From the NCBI GenBank assembly GCA_017960985.1, contig JAGCYD010000047.1, positions 28,899-92,898 of the forward strand: a stretch of 64,000 nucleotides of DNA. Reading direction: 5' to 3'. The position numbers were made by a program, and so were the translations under genes. Source of the DNA: Bacteroidaceae bacterium. Lineage in GTDB: Bacteria; Bacteroidota; Bacteroidia; Bacteroidales; Bacteroidaceae. How positions within the stretch are numbered: position 1 is the first letter of the stretch; the number at the start of each line of letters is the position of its first letter. The notes beneath the pieces were generated by a model. That model was not told where the DNA came from. It made no database searches and worked only from the letters and a program-made list of their open reading frames with translations. Below, in pieces: positions 9,278-16,516 of this stretch.

Positions 9278-10549
9278 TTATTGTTCTCCCTCTTCTTCGA
9301 ACTCGGCAGCAAGGATACGCAGCGTTTCATCTACAGTCTCCTCTTCGAGGTCTGCCTCCTTGATAATCATCTCACGCGGAGCATTCAGTACCTGCTGAGC
9401 CGTGTTCAGACCAATCTTCTTCAGTTCCTCGATTACCCAAGGCTCGATTTCGTCGGCAAACTCTTCGAGAGCAACATCCTCCTCCTCGGCTTCGTTCAGT
9501 TCGCGGAATACATCTATGGTATAACCTGTCAGCATACTTGCCAACTTGATGTTGGCACCACCTTTACCGATGGCCAGGCTCACCTGGTCGGGGTCGAGAT
9601 AGACTTCAGCCTTGCGATCCTGCTCGTTCAGGTCGATACGGTTTACGGTAGCAGGACTGAGGGCACGGGCGATGAACAACTGAGGATTGGTCGTGTAGTT
9701 CAGTACATCAATATTCTCACCGCGCAACTCGCGCACGATACCATGCACACGGCTACCCTTCACACCTACACAGGCACCTACGGGGTCGATGCGCTCGTCG
9801 TAACTCTCTACGGCTACCTTGGCACGCTCTCCGGGGATGCGGGCTACACGATGGATGGTAATCAGTCCATCGTTGATCTCGGGAACCTCAGCTTCCATCA
9901 GGCGCTGCAGGAAGTCGGGACAAGTGCGGCTCAGGATAATCTTCGGATTGTTGTTGGCATTATCTACACGCAGGATGGCGGCACGCACCGTCTCACCCTT
10001 ACGGAAGAAGTCACCAGGGATTTGCTCCTGACGGGGCAACAGCAGTTCGTTACCCTCATCGTCGAGCAACAGCAACTCGCGCTTCCACACCTGATAAACC
10101 TCACCGCTGACGATTTCGCCCACACGATCCTTGTATTGGTTGTAGAGTGTATCGTGTTCCAATTCAAGGATACGGCTGGCCAGGGTCTGACGCAGGGTCA
10201 GGATGCTACGGCGACCAAACGAACGGAAGTCCACGGGCTCACTCACTTCCTCGCCGACCTCGTAGTCCTCCTCTATCTTCTGTGCATCGCTCAGGCTGAT
10301 TTCGCGCTGCGGGTCTTTCACCTCGCCGTCCTCAACCACCGTACGGTTGTGATAAATCTCGAAGTCACCCTTGTCGGGGTTCACAATAACATCGTAGTTG
10401 TCGTCCGACCCGTAAGTCTTGGCGATTACACTACGGAAACACTCCTCAAGAACACTCACCAGCGTAGCGCGGTCGATGTTCTTCATCTCCTTAAACTCTG
10501 CGAAGGATTCTATCAGATTCACTCCTTCTGATGCTTTCTTTGTTGCCAT
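9278..10549 (-). CDS. nusA: Transcription termination/antitermination factor NusA
   Basis: NusA binds RNA polymerase and nascent RNA and modulates pausing, termination and antitermination. The 423-residue protein shows the N-terminal RNAP-binding domain (about 1-125), an S1 domain (GEIVSGEVYQVWKRELLL..., from about 130) and two KH domains (e.g. DPVGACVGVKGSRVHGIVREL and LAIGKGGANIKLASMLTG), then an acidic C-terminal tail. It follows rimP by 34 nt and precedes infB, the canonical order. The acidic tail resembles that of other Bacteroidetes NusA. Confidence 0.97.
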   Translation of the reverse strand: MATKKASEGVNLIESFAEFKEMKNIDRATLVSVLEECFRSVIAKTYGSDDNYDVIVNPDKGDFEIYHNRTVVEDGEVKDPQREISLSDAQKIEEDYEVGEEVSEPVDFRSFGRRSILTLRQTLASRILELEHDTLYNQYKDRVGEIVSGEVYQVWKRELLLLDDEGNELLLPRQEQIPGDFFRKGETVRAAILRVDNANNNPKIILSRTCPDFLQRLMEAEVPEINDGLITIHRVARIPGERAKVAVESYDERIDPVGACVGVKGSRVHGIVRELRGENIDVLNYTTNPQLFIARALSPATVNRIDLNEQDRKAEVYLDPDQVSLAIGKGGANIKLASMLTGYTIDVFRELNEAEEEDVALEEFADEIEPWVIEELKKIGLNTAQQVLNAPREMIIKEADLEEETVDETLRILAAEFEEEGEQ

Positions 10550-10583
10550 AACTATATTTTTATGTTAAATGTCGAATAAAATA

Positions 10584-11051
10584 TCACTTCACCTTGATGA
10601 CATACTTCGTGTATGCCACCTCGTCGAAAGCAAAGTGCATTGTTACCAGTTCCATGTGTGGTCGCTTGGCACCTTCGGGCTTCACCTTGGTTTCCACTTC
10701 CAGTTCGAAACCGCTATCGTCCACGCTCTTCAGCGTACCCAAGAACTTCTTGCCGTCCTTCTGTTGGGTTTCCACGGATTTACCCACATGGATTTCGTAC
10801 TGCTTCCTTACACGGAACGGCTGTCCCAGTCCGGCACTGCCCACCTCCAGTTCGTAATCCTCGGCTTCACGGTCGAGGCGACTCTCGATGAAACGGCTCA
10901 ATTCGGCACAGTCCTCAATCCATACTCCATCGGCATGGTCGATAACCACTACGATACTGTCGTCGGCTGACACGGTCAAGTCCACCAGAAAGTAATCCTT
11001 ACCTTCCAGCCACTCGTTTACCACACTCTCTACAAGATTTTTGTCAATCAT
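10584..11051 (-). CDS. rimP: Ribosome maturation factor RimP
   Basis: RimP assists assembly of the 30S ribosomal subunit. The 155-residue protein has the family pattern YFLVDLTVSADDSIVVVIDHADGVWIEDC and LEVGSAGLGQPFRVRKQYE, with the N-terminal alpha/beta domain and C-terminal SH3-like domain. It is the first gene of the minus-strand operon; a good promoter (11113-11144) and a 5' leader hairpin (11075-11104) lie upstream. Regulation through that leader is possible but not shown. Confidence 0.96.
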   Translation of the reverse strand: MIDKNLVESVVNEWLEGKDYFLVDLTVSADDSIVVVIDHADGVWIEDCAELSRFIESRLDREAEDYELEVGSAGLGQPFRVRKQYEIHVGKSVETQQKDGKKFLGTLKSVDDSGFELEVETKVKPEGAKRPHMELVTMHFAFDEVAYTKYVIKVK

Positions 11052-11074
11052 TGTGCTTGGTTTTTATGAATGCA

Positions 11075-11104
11075 AAGTGAGGAACTCTTTCGGGCTCCTC
11101 ACTT
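11075..11104 (-). promoter_or_regulatory. Stem-loop at the 5' end of the rimP mRNA leader
   Basis: A perfect 9-bp stem AAGTGAGGA/TCCTCACTT encloses a 12-nt loop. The -7 box upstream (11113-11120) predicts a transcript that begins only a few nucleotides before the stem, leaving about 24 nt between stem and start codon. There is no U-run, so a terminator is unlikely; an mRNA-stabilising or regulatory hairpin is the best reading. Confidence 0.6.
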
Positions 11105-11112
11105 CAACGCTG

Positions 11113-11144
11113 CAAAATTACGAATAAGCGCGTAAAGTTCCAAA
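11113..11144 (-). promoter_or_regulatory. Promoter of rimP-nusA-infB operon
   Basis: Reading on the minus strand, TTTG (11141-11144), 20 nt, TAATTTTG (11113-11120) matches the Bacteroidetes sigma consensus TTTG-N19/20-TAnnTTTG. Confidence 0.8.
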
Positions 11145-11160
11145 TTTCCAGCAATAAATT

Positions 11161-11289
11161 TTACTGCACGGGGACGGGCATGCACCAATAAAGGAACAAA
11201 CCTACAATAAGCATGACCATGATGGCAAGGGCGGCTATGCCCATTAGAAAACCACGATTGGCGGTGCGAATGTTACGACGGCGACGCAT
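11161..11289 (-). CDS. Small single-pass membrane protein, 42 aa
   Basis: A 42-residue ORF starting MRRRRNIRTANRG, with an Arg-rich N-terminus followed by one hydrophobic segment (FLMGIAALAIMVMLIVGLFL) and a short tail ending MPVPVQ. The positive-inside rule predicts N-terminus in the cytoplasm. It lies 46 bp after the ctpA stop on the same strand and just ahead of the rimP promoter. I do not recognise a family. A longer frame extends upstream to 11442 but runs into ctpA and is unlikely. Coding status rests on composition only. Confidence 0.4.
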   Translation of the reverse strand: MRRRRNIRTANRGFLMGIAALAIMVMLIVGLFLYWCMPVPVQ

Positions 11290-11335
11290 GAGGATTAGGT
11301 TTAATGGAGAGTGGGTAGGGGGTTGGGTAGAGAGA

Positions 11336-12988
11336 TTAGATATTAGGGTGAAGGATGCGGTTGTACTCGGCAATATTGCGGAGGAGTTCGGCTGCACGGT
11401 CGAACACCTTATCCTGTCGTAGCATCTGCTGACAACGGCCACGCTGGTAATAATAGCGACTGACTATCTCGTCCTCGATGTAGGGGCGCATGGTATTGCG
11501 CTGGCGCAGAAGTTCGTCGGAGAGATTGCCACGGAGTTTTTCTTCTAGTGCCGTAAACTCTGCCTCGGCTCCTGCGTAACAGCCTTCCAGTTTGGCTGCA
11601 TCGCGCAATAGTTTCAGCACCTCGTCGGTACGGCGATTGCTCTCGAAACCACTATCCACGATGAAACGGACAAAATCAGCATATTCGTCATCGGTAAATA
11701 CATATTCGCCCGCAGCGGCTATGGTGTCGTGCTGTGCCGTGTATTGGGTGACAAAAGCCAACAATTCATCACTGCTCACGAGGTCATAGACAATAGAACC
11801 AAGACTATCGGCACGCGTCTCAATATCTGGCTTTATGCCACCACCATCGCGTACCTCCCGACCGCCACGCGTATGGAAAATACGGGTGAGTGAGTCGGGC
11901 ACAGTACCCACGCGCCCTTCGGAAGTGAGGTGACGATAGTCGTAGGCCTGAATGCAACGGCCACTGGGGATATGATAACGACTGATGGTCAGTTTCAGGT
12001 TACCCCGATAGGGTACCTCATGAATGGCCTGTACCAGTCCCTTACCATAGGTACGGGAGCCCATGACCACCGCACGGTCCATATCCTGCAAACTACCGCT
12101 CAGAATCTCGGCGGCAGAGGCTGAATTACCGTTCACCAACACTATAATGGGCATCACGGTATCGAGAGGCTCAGAGGTAGTATAGTATTCACGGTTGGAG
12201 GAGGCCAGTTTGCCTTTGGTATAAACCACCTTCTGGCCTTTCTGTACAAAAAGATTGACGATGTTCACGGCCTCATCGATACTGCCGCCAGGATTGTCGC
12301 GGAGGTCGAGCACAAGGCGAGTCATGTCTTGTTCCTTCAGTTCGGTCAAGGCATGCCGGAGTTCCTGAGTGGCACCAGAAGTGAAGGAGGACAGGCAGAT
12401 GTACCCCGTATGGCTATCGGTCATACCATAGTATGGTACACTGGGTATCTGTATAGTCTTTCGGGTGATACGATAGGCAAGTGGTTCGTCCACGCCAGTG
12501 CGCTTGATACGCAATTCAAAACTGGTTCCTGGTTCGCCACGCAGCATGCCACTCACCTTCTCGGTGTTCATCTTGTACACATCCACCCCATCGATGGTCA
12601 GTATCACATCACCCGCTTTCAGACCTGCCAACTGACTGGGACTACCCTCGTAGGGCTCGATAATCATGGTGCGATCTTCCTTCTTATTATAGCGGATGAT
12701 ACTGCCGATGCCGGCATACTTGCCCGTTGCCATCTGACGCAGTTCGTCGTCGTTCTCGGGATAGTACGAGGTGAAGGGGTCAACATGACCGAGCATGGAC
12801 TTGATGGCCCAACCGATGGTGGTATCTGCCGACAAGGTATCGACATAATAAAGGTCGAGTTGCTTGTAGATATCGTCGAAAAGTTCCAGATGACGGGCAA
12901 TCTCGGCATTATGGCTTTCGCTGCGCTGCGCCATAGCAACGGCAGGCACAAGCATAAAGAGCAGTATCAGGGTTCGAATGTATTTCAT
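11336..12988 (-). CDS. S41 family C-terminal processing peptidase
   Basis: A periplasmic or membrane-anchored serine protease that cleaves C-termini of substrate proteins. From the ATG at 12988 the protein is 550 residues with a clear signal peptide (MKYIRTLILLFMLVPAVAMAQ). A PDZ domain covers about 85-165 (YAGIGSIIRYNKKEDRTMIIEPYEGSPSQLAGLKAGD). The S41 core contains LRDNPGGSIDEAVNI, the catalytic serine in NSASAAEILSG and the lysine in TYGKGLVQ. The C-terminal ~170 residues form the extra helical domain seen in Bacteroidetes homologues. A TATCTTTG box ends only 4 nt before this ATG, so the mRNA may be almost leaderless; upstream in-frame ATGs would overlap that box. Confidence 0.93.
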   Translation of the reverse strand: MKYIRTLILLFMLVPAVAMAQRSESHNAEIARHLELFDDIYKQLDLYYVDTLSADTTIGWAIKSMLGHVDPFTSYYPENDDELRQMATGKYAGIGSIIRYNKKEDRTMIIEPYEGSPSQLAGLKAGDVILTIDGVDVYKMNTEKVSGMLRGEPGTSFELRIKRTGVDEPLAYRITRKTIQIPSVPYYGMTDSHTGYICLSSFTSGATQELRHALTELKEQDMTRLVLDLRDNPGGSIDEAVNIVNLFVQKGQKVVYTKGKLASSNREYYTTSEPLDTVMPIIVLVNGNSASAAEILSGSLQDMDRAVVMGSRTYGKGLVQAIHEVPYRGNLKLTISRYHIPSGRCIQAYDYRHLTSEGRVGTVPDSLTRIFHTRGGREVRDGGGIKPDIETRADSLGSIVYDLVSSDELLAFVTQYTAQHDTIAAAGEYVFTDDEYADFVRFIVDSGFESNRRTDEVLKLLRDAAKLEGCYAGAEAEFTALEEKLRGNLSDELLRQRNTMRPYIEDEIVSRYYYQRGRCQQMLRQDKVFDRAAELLRNIAEYNRILHPNI

Positions 12989-12992
12989 GCTG

Positions 12993-13000
12993 CAAAGATA
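12993..13000 (-). promoter_or_regulatory. -7 box directly before ctpA
   Basis: TATCTTTG on the minus strand, four nucleotides ahead of the chosen start codon. No good TTTG lies at 19-20 nt upstream, so this is weaker evidence than for the other promoters. Confidence 0.45.
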
Positions 13001-13007
13001 GTAATTC

Positions 13008-14000
13008 CTAATCATCTTCGTGCAGGATATGAGCAACATTTAACCTTATTTCAGACCATTGCTGCTCTGGCAGGCGCGTCCCGACGACCTGTATGATACT
13101 CTGTGACAGGAGAGAACCGACCTGCAGGCACTGTTCGAGCGATGCCCCACGGGCATAGGCATAAAGGAAACCGCCGGCAAAGAAATCGCCTGCCGCAGTG
13201 GTATCCACCACACCAGTAGTCTTGCCCGGCACCACGACTTTCTCGTCGCCTCGCATAGCAGAGGCTCCGCGCTTGCCTAACTTCACCACGGCCACATCGG
13301 CCATGCCGGCAATCTCGGCCAGTGCCTCTTCGGGAAACTTCCCTTCAGTAAAGGCTACGCTCTCCTCCTCGTTGGCAAAGACTATGTCGATGTACTCGGC
13401 AACTAATTCGCGCAATAGGGAAAGGTTGTCGCAAACCACATTATAACTGGCAAGGTCGATGCTGGTCTTCATGTCCAGTTGTTTAGCCACACGGCATATC
13501 TCCCGGATGAGGTCGTGGTTCTGTACTAAATAGCCCTCGATATGTATCATCTGATAACCCCGTAGCAAATCGGGAGTAATGGTATCGGCCGACAAATCGC
13601 CTGCCACACCGAGATAGGTGGCAAAGGTACGCTCGGCATCGGGAGTAATAAAGGTATTGGCCACGCCCGTGTTCCCCTGTCCAATAATCAGGCGTGCGTC
13701 GATGCCCGTTTCTTGACAATTTCGAGAGAAGAAGCGCCCCATCTCGTCCTCTCCTACACAGCCGATAAAGCCTGAAGCAGCACCCAAGTTCGCCAAGGCT
13801 AACACGGCATTGCCGGCACTGCCTCCCGTAGCGATTCGGGGATTCAGGGTCTGCATCAGAATAGAAATCTGGTTCTGGCGCTCATCATCGATGAGTTGCA
13901 TGCCACCCTTGGGAAGCCCGAGAGCGACCAGTTGGCTGCCGTCCGATAGTTGTACAAGTACATCTACGAGGGCATTCCCTATTCCTATTATTTTGTCCAT
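13008..14000 (-). CDS. PfkB family carbohydrate/nucleoside kinase
   Basis: An ATP-dependent kinase of the ribokinase/adenosine kinase fold, 330 residues from MDKIIGIGNALVDVLV. Visible motifs are the N-terminal GGSAGNAVLALANLG substrate region and the C-terminal DTTAAGDFFAGGFLY, in which the catalytic Asp is present but the usual first Gly of GAGD is Ala. The GNALVDVL start and overall pattern resemble adenosine kinase-like members, but the substrate cannot be assigned. Alternative starts at 14006 or 14018 exist; the latter overlaps the -7 box TACCTTTG at 14016-14023. It ends 19 nt before ctpA and may be cotranscribed with it. Confidence 0.9.
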   Translation of the reverse strand: MDKIIGIGNALVDVLVQLSDGSQLVALGLPKGGMQLIDDERQNQISILMQTLNPRIATGGSAGNAVLALANLGAASGFIGCVGEDEMGRFFSRNCQETGIDARLIIGQGNTGVANTFITPDAERTFATYLGVAGDLSADTITPDLLRGYQMIHIEGYLVQNHDLIREICRVAKQLDMKTSIDLASYNVVCDNLSLLRELVAEYIDIVFANEEESVAFTEGKFPEEALAEIAGMADVAVVKLGKRGASAMRGDEKVVVPGKTTGVVDTTAAGDFFAGGFLYAYARGASLEQCLQVGSLLSQSIIQVVGTRLPEQQWSEIRLNVAHILHEDD

Positions 14001-14015
14001 AGGCATATTTTTATG

Positions 14016-14023
14016 CAAAGGTA
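14016..14023 (-). promoter_or_regulatory. -7 box of the PfkB kinase gene
   Basis: TACCTTTG on the minus strand, 15 nt before the preferred start. It is divergent from and interleaved with the tRNA-Asn promoter. No clear -33 element. Confidence 0.5.
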
Positions 14024-14054
14024 TTGTTTATTTCCGAAAAAACCTATACCTTTG
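14024..14054 (+). promoter_or_regulatory. Promoter of tRNA-Asn
   Basis: TTG at 14024-14026, 20 nt, TACCTTTG at 14047-14054, followed by the tRNA 24 nt later. Confidence 0.75.
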
Positions 14055-14077
14055 CACCGCATTTGTACGAAATGCCT

Positions 14078-14151
14078 GCTTCAGTAGCTCAGTTGGTTAG
14101 AGCACCTGACTGTTAATCAGGGGGTCGTTGGTTCAAGCCCATCCTGAAGCG
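14078..14151 (+). tRNA. tRNA-Asn (GTT)
   Basis: A 74-nt cloverleaf with acceptor stem GCTTCAG/CTGAAGC, D-arm TAGCTCAGTTGGTTAGAGCA, anticodon stem CCTGA/TCAGG around loop CTGTTAA (anticodon GTT), and T-arm GTTGGTTCAAGCCCATC. CCA is not encoded. The last 20 nt are partly repeated at 14259-14277. Confidence 0.96.
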
Positions 14152-14154
14152 CAC

Positions 14155-14182
14155 AGCCTACCTCACAAGGGTAGGCTTTTCT
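14155..14182 (+). terminator. Rho-independent terminator after tRNA-Asn
   Basis: Perfect 8-bp stem AGCCTACC/GGTAGGCT with a 7-nt loop followed by TTTCTT. Confidence 0.85.
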
Positions 14183-14258
14183 TATGGGCTTTCACCTAAC
14201 GACCAGGGGCCGTGGTTCTTTCAGTCGCTACGCTTGGTGAAAGCGGCAAGGCCGAGCG

Positions 14259-14277
14259 CAAGCCATCCTGAAGCGCA
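14259..14277 (+). repeat. Partial duplication of the tRNA-Asn 3' end
   Basis: CAAGCCATCCTGAAGCGCA repeats the tRNA segment 14134-14153 with a single base missing. The 105 bp between the copies contain CTTTCACC...GGTGAAAG arms and no ORF. This resembles an attL/attR pair or a scar of an excised tRNA-targeting element. Confidence 0.6.
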
Positions 14278-14283
14278 ATAATA

Positions 14284-14322
14284 AAAGAACACCCCGAGGG
14301 CAATCCTCGGGGTGTTCTTCTT
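14284..14322. terminator. Bidirectional terminator between the tRNA region and the OmpA gene
   Basis: A 13-bp perfect stem GAACACCCCGAGG/CCTCGGGGTGTTC with 5-nt loop, A-rich on the left and T-rich on the right, suited to both directions. Confidence 0.9.
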
Positions 14323-14337
14323 ATTTATAACTGTATT

Positions 14338-15504
14338 TTACTGCTCAATCGTACAAATAGAAACACGGTTCCAGTCGGGCTCGCTGAAGGCATCGCCTAC
14401 ACCCTTACCCTTAGCGGTGATACGGTCGGCAGAAATCTTGTACTTGTTAACAAGCAACTTCTGAACGGCCTCGGCACGCTGATTAGCGATACGCTCATTA
14501 ACCTCTGCATTGCCTTCGGGAGAAGCGTAACCGTAGATGACTACCTTAGAATTCTTGTTGTTCTTCATGAAGGTAGCAATACGCTCTACATTGGGAAGCT
14601 GAGCAGGGCTAACGGTGGTCTTACCCTGACCGAAGTAAACCAAGCACTCGAGGCTATGCTCTTCCTTGGTCTGAACCTTGGTCTCGGTAACTTTCTTCTC
14701 TACGATAACCTCCTTGGGCTTCTTAGCCAGTTCGTCCTCAAGCTGACGGATGCGAGCTGCGCTCTTGCCATACTCCTCGCGAAGAGCGTTGATGCTGGCC
14801 ATGAGGGCATCAATCTCGCTCTGGTCGTAGGGACGAACACAGTTGATGTAGTGGTTGCCATTGCTGTTCTTGAAATGATAAGTCAAACCAGCAGTTAACT
14901 GCATCGTGCTGAAAAGACCCTTTCCAAACTCCTCGTTTGCATCACGATAAAGACCTGCACCGATAATGTCGGTCAGGATGGCAGGACGCAGAGAAACGGT
15001 CCAAGCCTTAGCCTCGCCAAGATTGAAGTCGAAATCGAGACCAACCTTCAAAACAGCGCTGTTACCCTGCTTCTCATCTGCTACATAACGCAGATAGCCA
15101 ACACCACCTCTGGCCTGAACCTCGAACAGACGGGGTTCGCACTTGTAACCGCCAATCCAGTTCATCAGGTTAATCTTGGTACTTGCAATAGCATTGATGG
15201 TGCTGATGTGCTTCTTGTTGTAGGGGCTACCAATTGCCCAAGAATTAGCATCGCCCTTCCAAGCGATATCGTCGAGACCCAACTGAGTGCTGAACTCGAA
15301 ACTAACAACAGGATTTATGGCCTTGGTCAGTTGCACACCTAATACACCGCCACCCTTGTGCCAGTTGTACAGGTTTGTATTGATACCGCCATCGGCACCA
15401 ATACTCCAGTTGTCGAAGAACTTTCCTTTTTCATACACCGGCTGCTGGGCGCTGGCAGATACGCATACTGCGCATACTGCGAGAATTGCAAAAATCTTTT
15501 TCAT
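14338..15504 (-). CDS. OmpA family outer membrane protein
   Basis: A 388-residue envelope protein. A signal peptide (MKKIFAILAVCAVCVSASA) is followed by a beta-barrel domain (about 25-220, with alternating aromatic strands), a short coiled coil (DALMASINALREEYGKSAARIRQLEDELAKK, roughly 235-265), and a C-terminal OmpA/MotB peptidoglycan-binding domain (about 285-388) with YGYASPEGNAEVNERIANQRAEAV. Such proteins anchor the outer membrane to peptidoglycan and are among the most abundant Bacteroidetes surface proteins. A textbook promoter lies 77 nt upstream, and a strong terminator follows the gene, so it is monocistronic. Confidence 0.94.
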   Translation of the reverse strand: MKKIFAILAVCAVCVSASAQQPVYEKGKFFDNWSIGADGGINTNLYNWHKGGGVLGVQLTKAINPVVSFEFSTQLGLDDIAWKGDANSWAIGSPYNKKHISTINAIASTKINLMNWIGGYKCEPRLFEVQARGGVGYLRYVADEKQGNSAVLKVGLDFDFNLGEAKAWTVSLRPAILTDIIGAGLYRDANEEFGKGLFSTMQLTAGLTYHFKNSNGNHYINCVRPYDQSEIDALMASINALREEYGKSAARIRQLEDELAKKPKEVIVEKKVTETKVQTKEEHSLECLVYFGQGKTTVSPAQLPNVERIATFMKNNKNSKVVIYGYASPEGNAEVNERIANQRAEAVQKLLVNKYKISADRITAKGKGVGDAFSEPDWNRVSICTIEQ

Positions 15505-15580
15505 CTTCTTAATAGAATTTAGTTAATAAAAAAGTTAATAAATATTCCCTTTTCTTAATTCTTGTTTAGAAAACCACACA

Positions 15581-15611
15581 CAAAGATATAGTTTCCCTAT
15601 CTATTAACAAA
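15581..15611 (-). promoter_or_regulatory. Promoter of the OmpA family gene
   Basis: TTTG (15608-15611 on the minus strand), 19 nt, TATCTTTG (15581-15588): an exact match to the Bacteroidetes consensus. Confidence 0.88.
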
Positions 15612-15717
15612 GGAAAAGAGAGAAAAAATACACGAAAAATGCCATTTTGCGCAATTTTAAGGTATCCCGTACATAACTCTGCACAAATAAGGACTCCGAA
15701 GATCTCCCGTTTTCATT

Positions 15718-15745
15718 CGCGCGCGATACCATAATAAATATAGGT
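15718..15745 (+). repeat. CGCGCG plus AT-tract element, copy 2
   Basis: CGCGCGCG at 15718-15725, then ATACC and an AT-only run ATAATAAATATA. Same order and orientation as the copies near 90, 50103 and 63708. Confidence 0.55.
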
Positions 15746-15799
15746 TCACCATGGACGAAAAATATAGGCCCTGTTGTTTTTTCTTCCATCGAATTGTGT

Positions 15800-15807
15800 T
15801 ATATTTG
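15800..15807 (+). promoter_or_regulatory. -7 box of the deoxynucleoside kinase pair
   Basis: TATATTTG 29 nt before the start codon; a TTG lies about 23 nt upstream, slightly longer than ideal spacing. Confidence 0.6.
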
Positions 15808-15836
15808 CGAATGAAAAACCTTCGAGAACGAGAGAA

Positions 15837-16460
15837 ATGCATATCGTCGTAGCAGGGAACATAGGTAGCGGGAAAACCACATTGACCAATCTTTTGGCCA
15901 AGCATTACGATTGGGAACCTCGATTCGAGGCCGTGAGTTACAATCCCTACCTCGAAGACTACTACCGCGATATCGAACGATGGGCATTTAATCTGGAAGT
16001 GTATTTTCTAAAAGAGCGTTTCAAGGATACGCTGGCCATTGCAAAAAGTCCCAAAACCGTCATACAAGACCGCAGTATCTTTGAAGGGGTATATGTGTTT
16101 GCCAAGAACAACAAACAGATGGGGCAACTTTCCGACCGCGACTATGAGACCTACATGGAACTGTTTGACCGCATGCTAACACAGATTCGCGTGCCCGACC
16201 TGATGATTTACCTCCGCGCCGACATCGCCCACCTTGTTGAGAATATACAGAAACGCGGGCGCGACTACGAACAGTCCATCCAAATCGAGTATCTGCAGGG
16301 ACTGAATCAACTCTATGAGGAGTTCATTTACCAAAAATACCCAGGGCGCGTGCTGACCATCGAGGTCGGAACCCTCGACTACCAACACCGCAAGGAGGAT
16401 CTAAAATTCATCATCGACCAAATCGACTCGTTGCTCTTCGGACTGTTCCCGATGGAATAA
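15837..16460 (+). CDS. Deoxynucleoside kinase 1
   Basis: A 207-residue dNK-family kinase that phosphorylates deoxynucleosides in the salvage pathway. The P-loop is GNIGSGKTTL near the N-terminus (MHIVVAGNIGSGKTT), the DRS motif is QDRSIFEG, and the lid region is QKRGRDYEQSIQIEYLQGL. The start ATG at 15837 gives the family-typical N-terminus; an upstream ATG at 15774 precedes the -7 box and is rejected. Only 56 nt separate it from a second, clearly paralogous kinase. Substrate preference (dA, dG or pyrimidines) cannot be read from sequence alone. Confidence 0.93.
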   Translation: MHIVVAGNIGSGKTTLTNLLAKHYDWEPRFEAVSYNPYLEDYYRDIERWAFNLEVYFLKERFKDTLAIAKSPKTVIQDRSIFEGVYVFAKNNKQMGQLSDRDYETYMELFDRMLTQIRVPDLMIYLRADIAHLVENIQKRGRDYEQSIQIEYLQGLNQLYEEFIYQKYPGRVLTIEVGTLDYQHRKEDLKFIIDQIDSLLFGLFPME

Positions 16461-16516
16461 CGAGGTACAGTCATAAATAACAAATAAGAACATCGTCAAA
16501 CTGTAAATTTTTCTCT

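Larger units (their letters stand above)
15505..15836. other. Divergent intergenic region between the OmpA gene and deoxynucleoside kinase 1
   Basis: This 332-bp stretch carries the OmpA-gene promoter (15581-15611), a CGCGCG/AT element (15718-15745) and the kinase promoter (15800-15807). The stretch 15615-15710 shows nothing else I can name. The OmpA-family mRNA has an AT-rich leader of about 70 nt. Confidence 0.7.

Noticed and set aside
7968-10531. Long plus-strand frames opposite infB and nusA (393 and 433 codons)
   Set aside because: Shadows of conserved genes; very Leu-rich text arises from the reverse of Lys/Gln/Glu codons.
11290-11442. Longer version of the 42-aa membrane protein beginning at 11442
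   Set aside because: It would overlap the ctpA end by over 100 nt and adds a low-complexity Ser/Thr/Pro segment; the ATG at 11289 gives a coherent membrane peptide.
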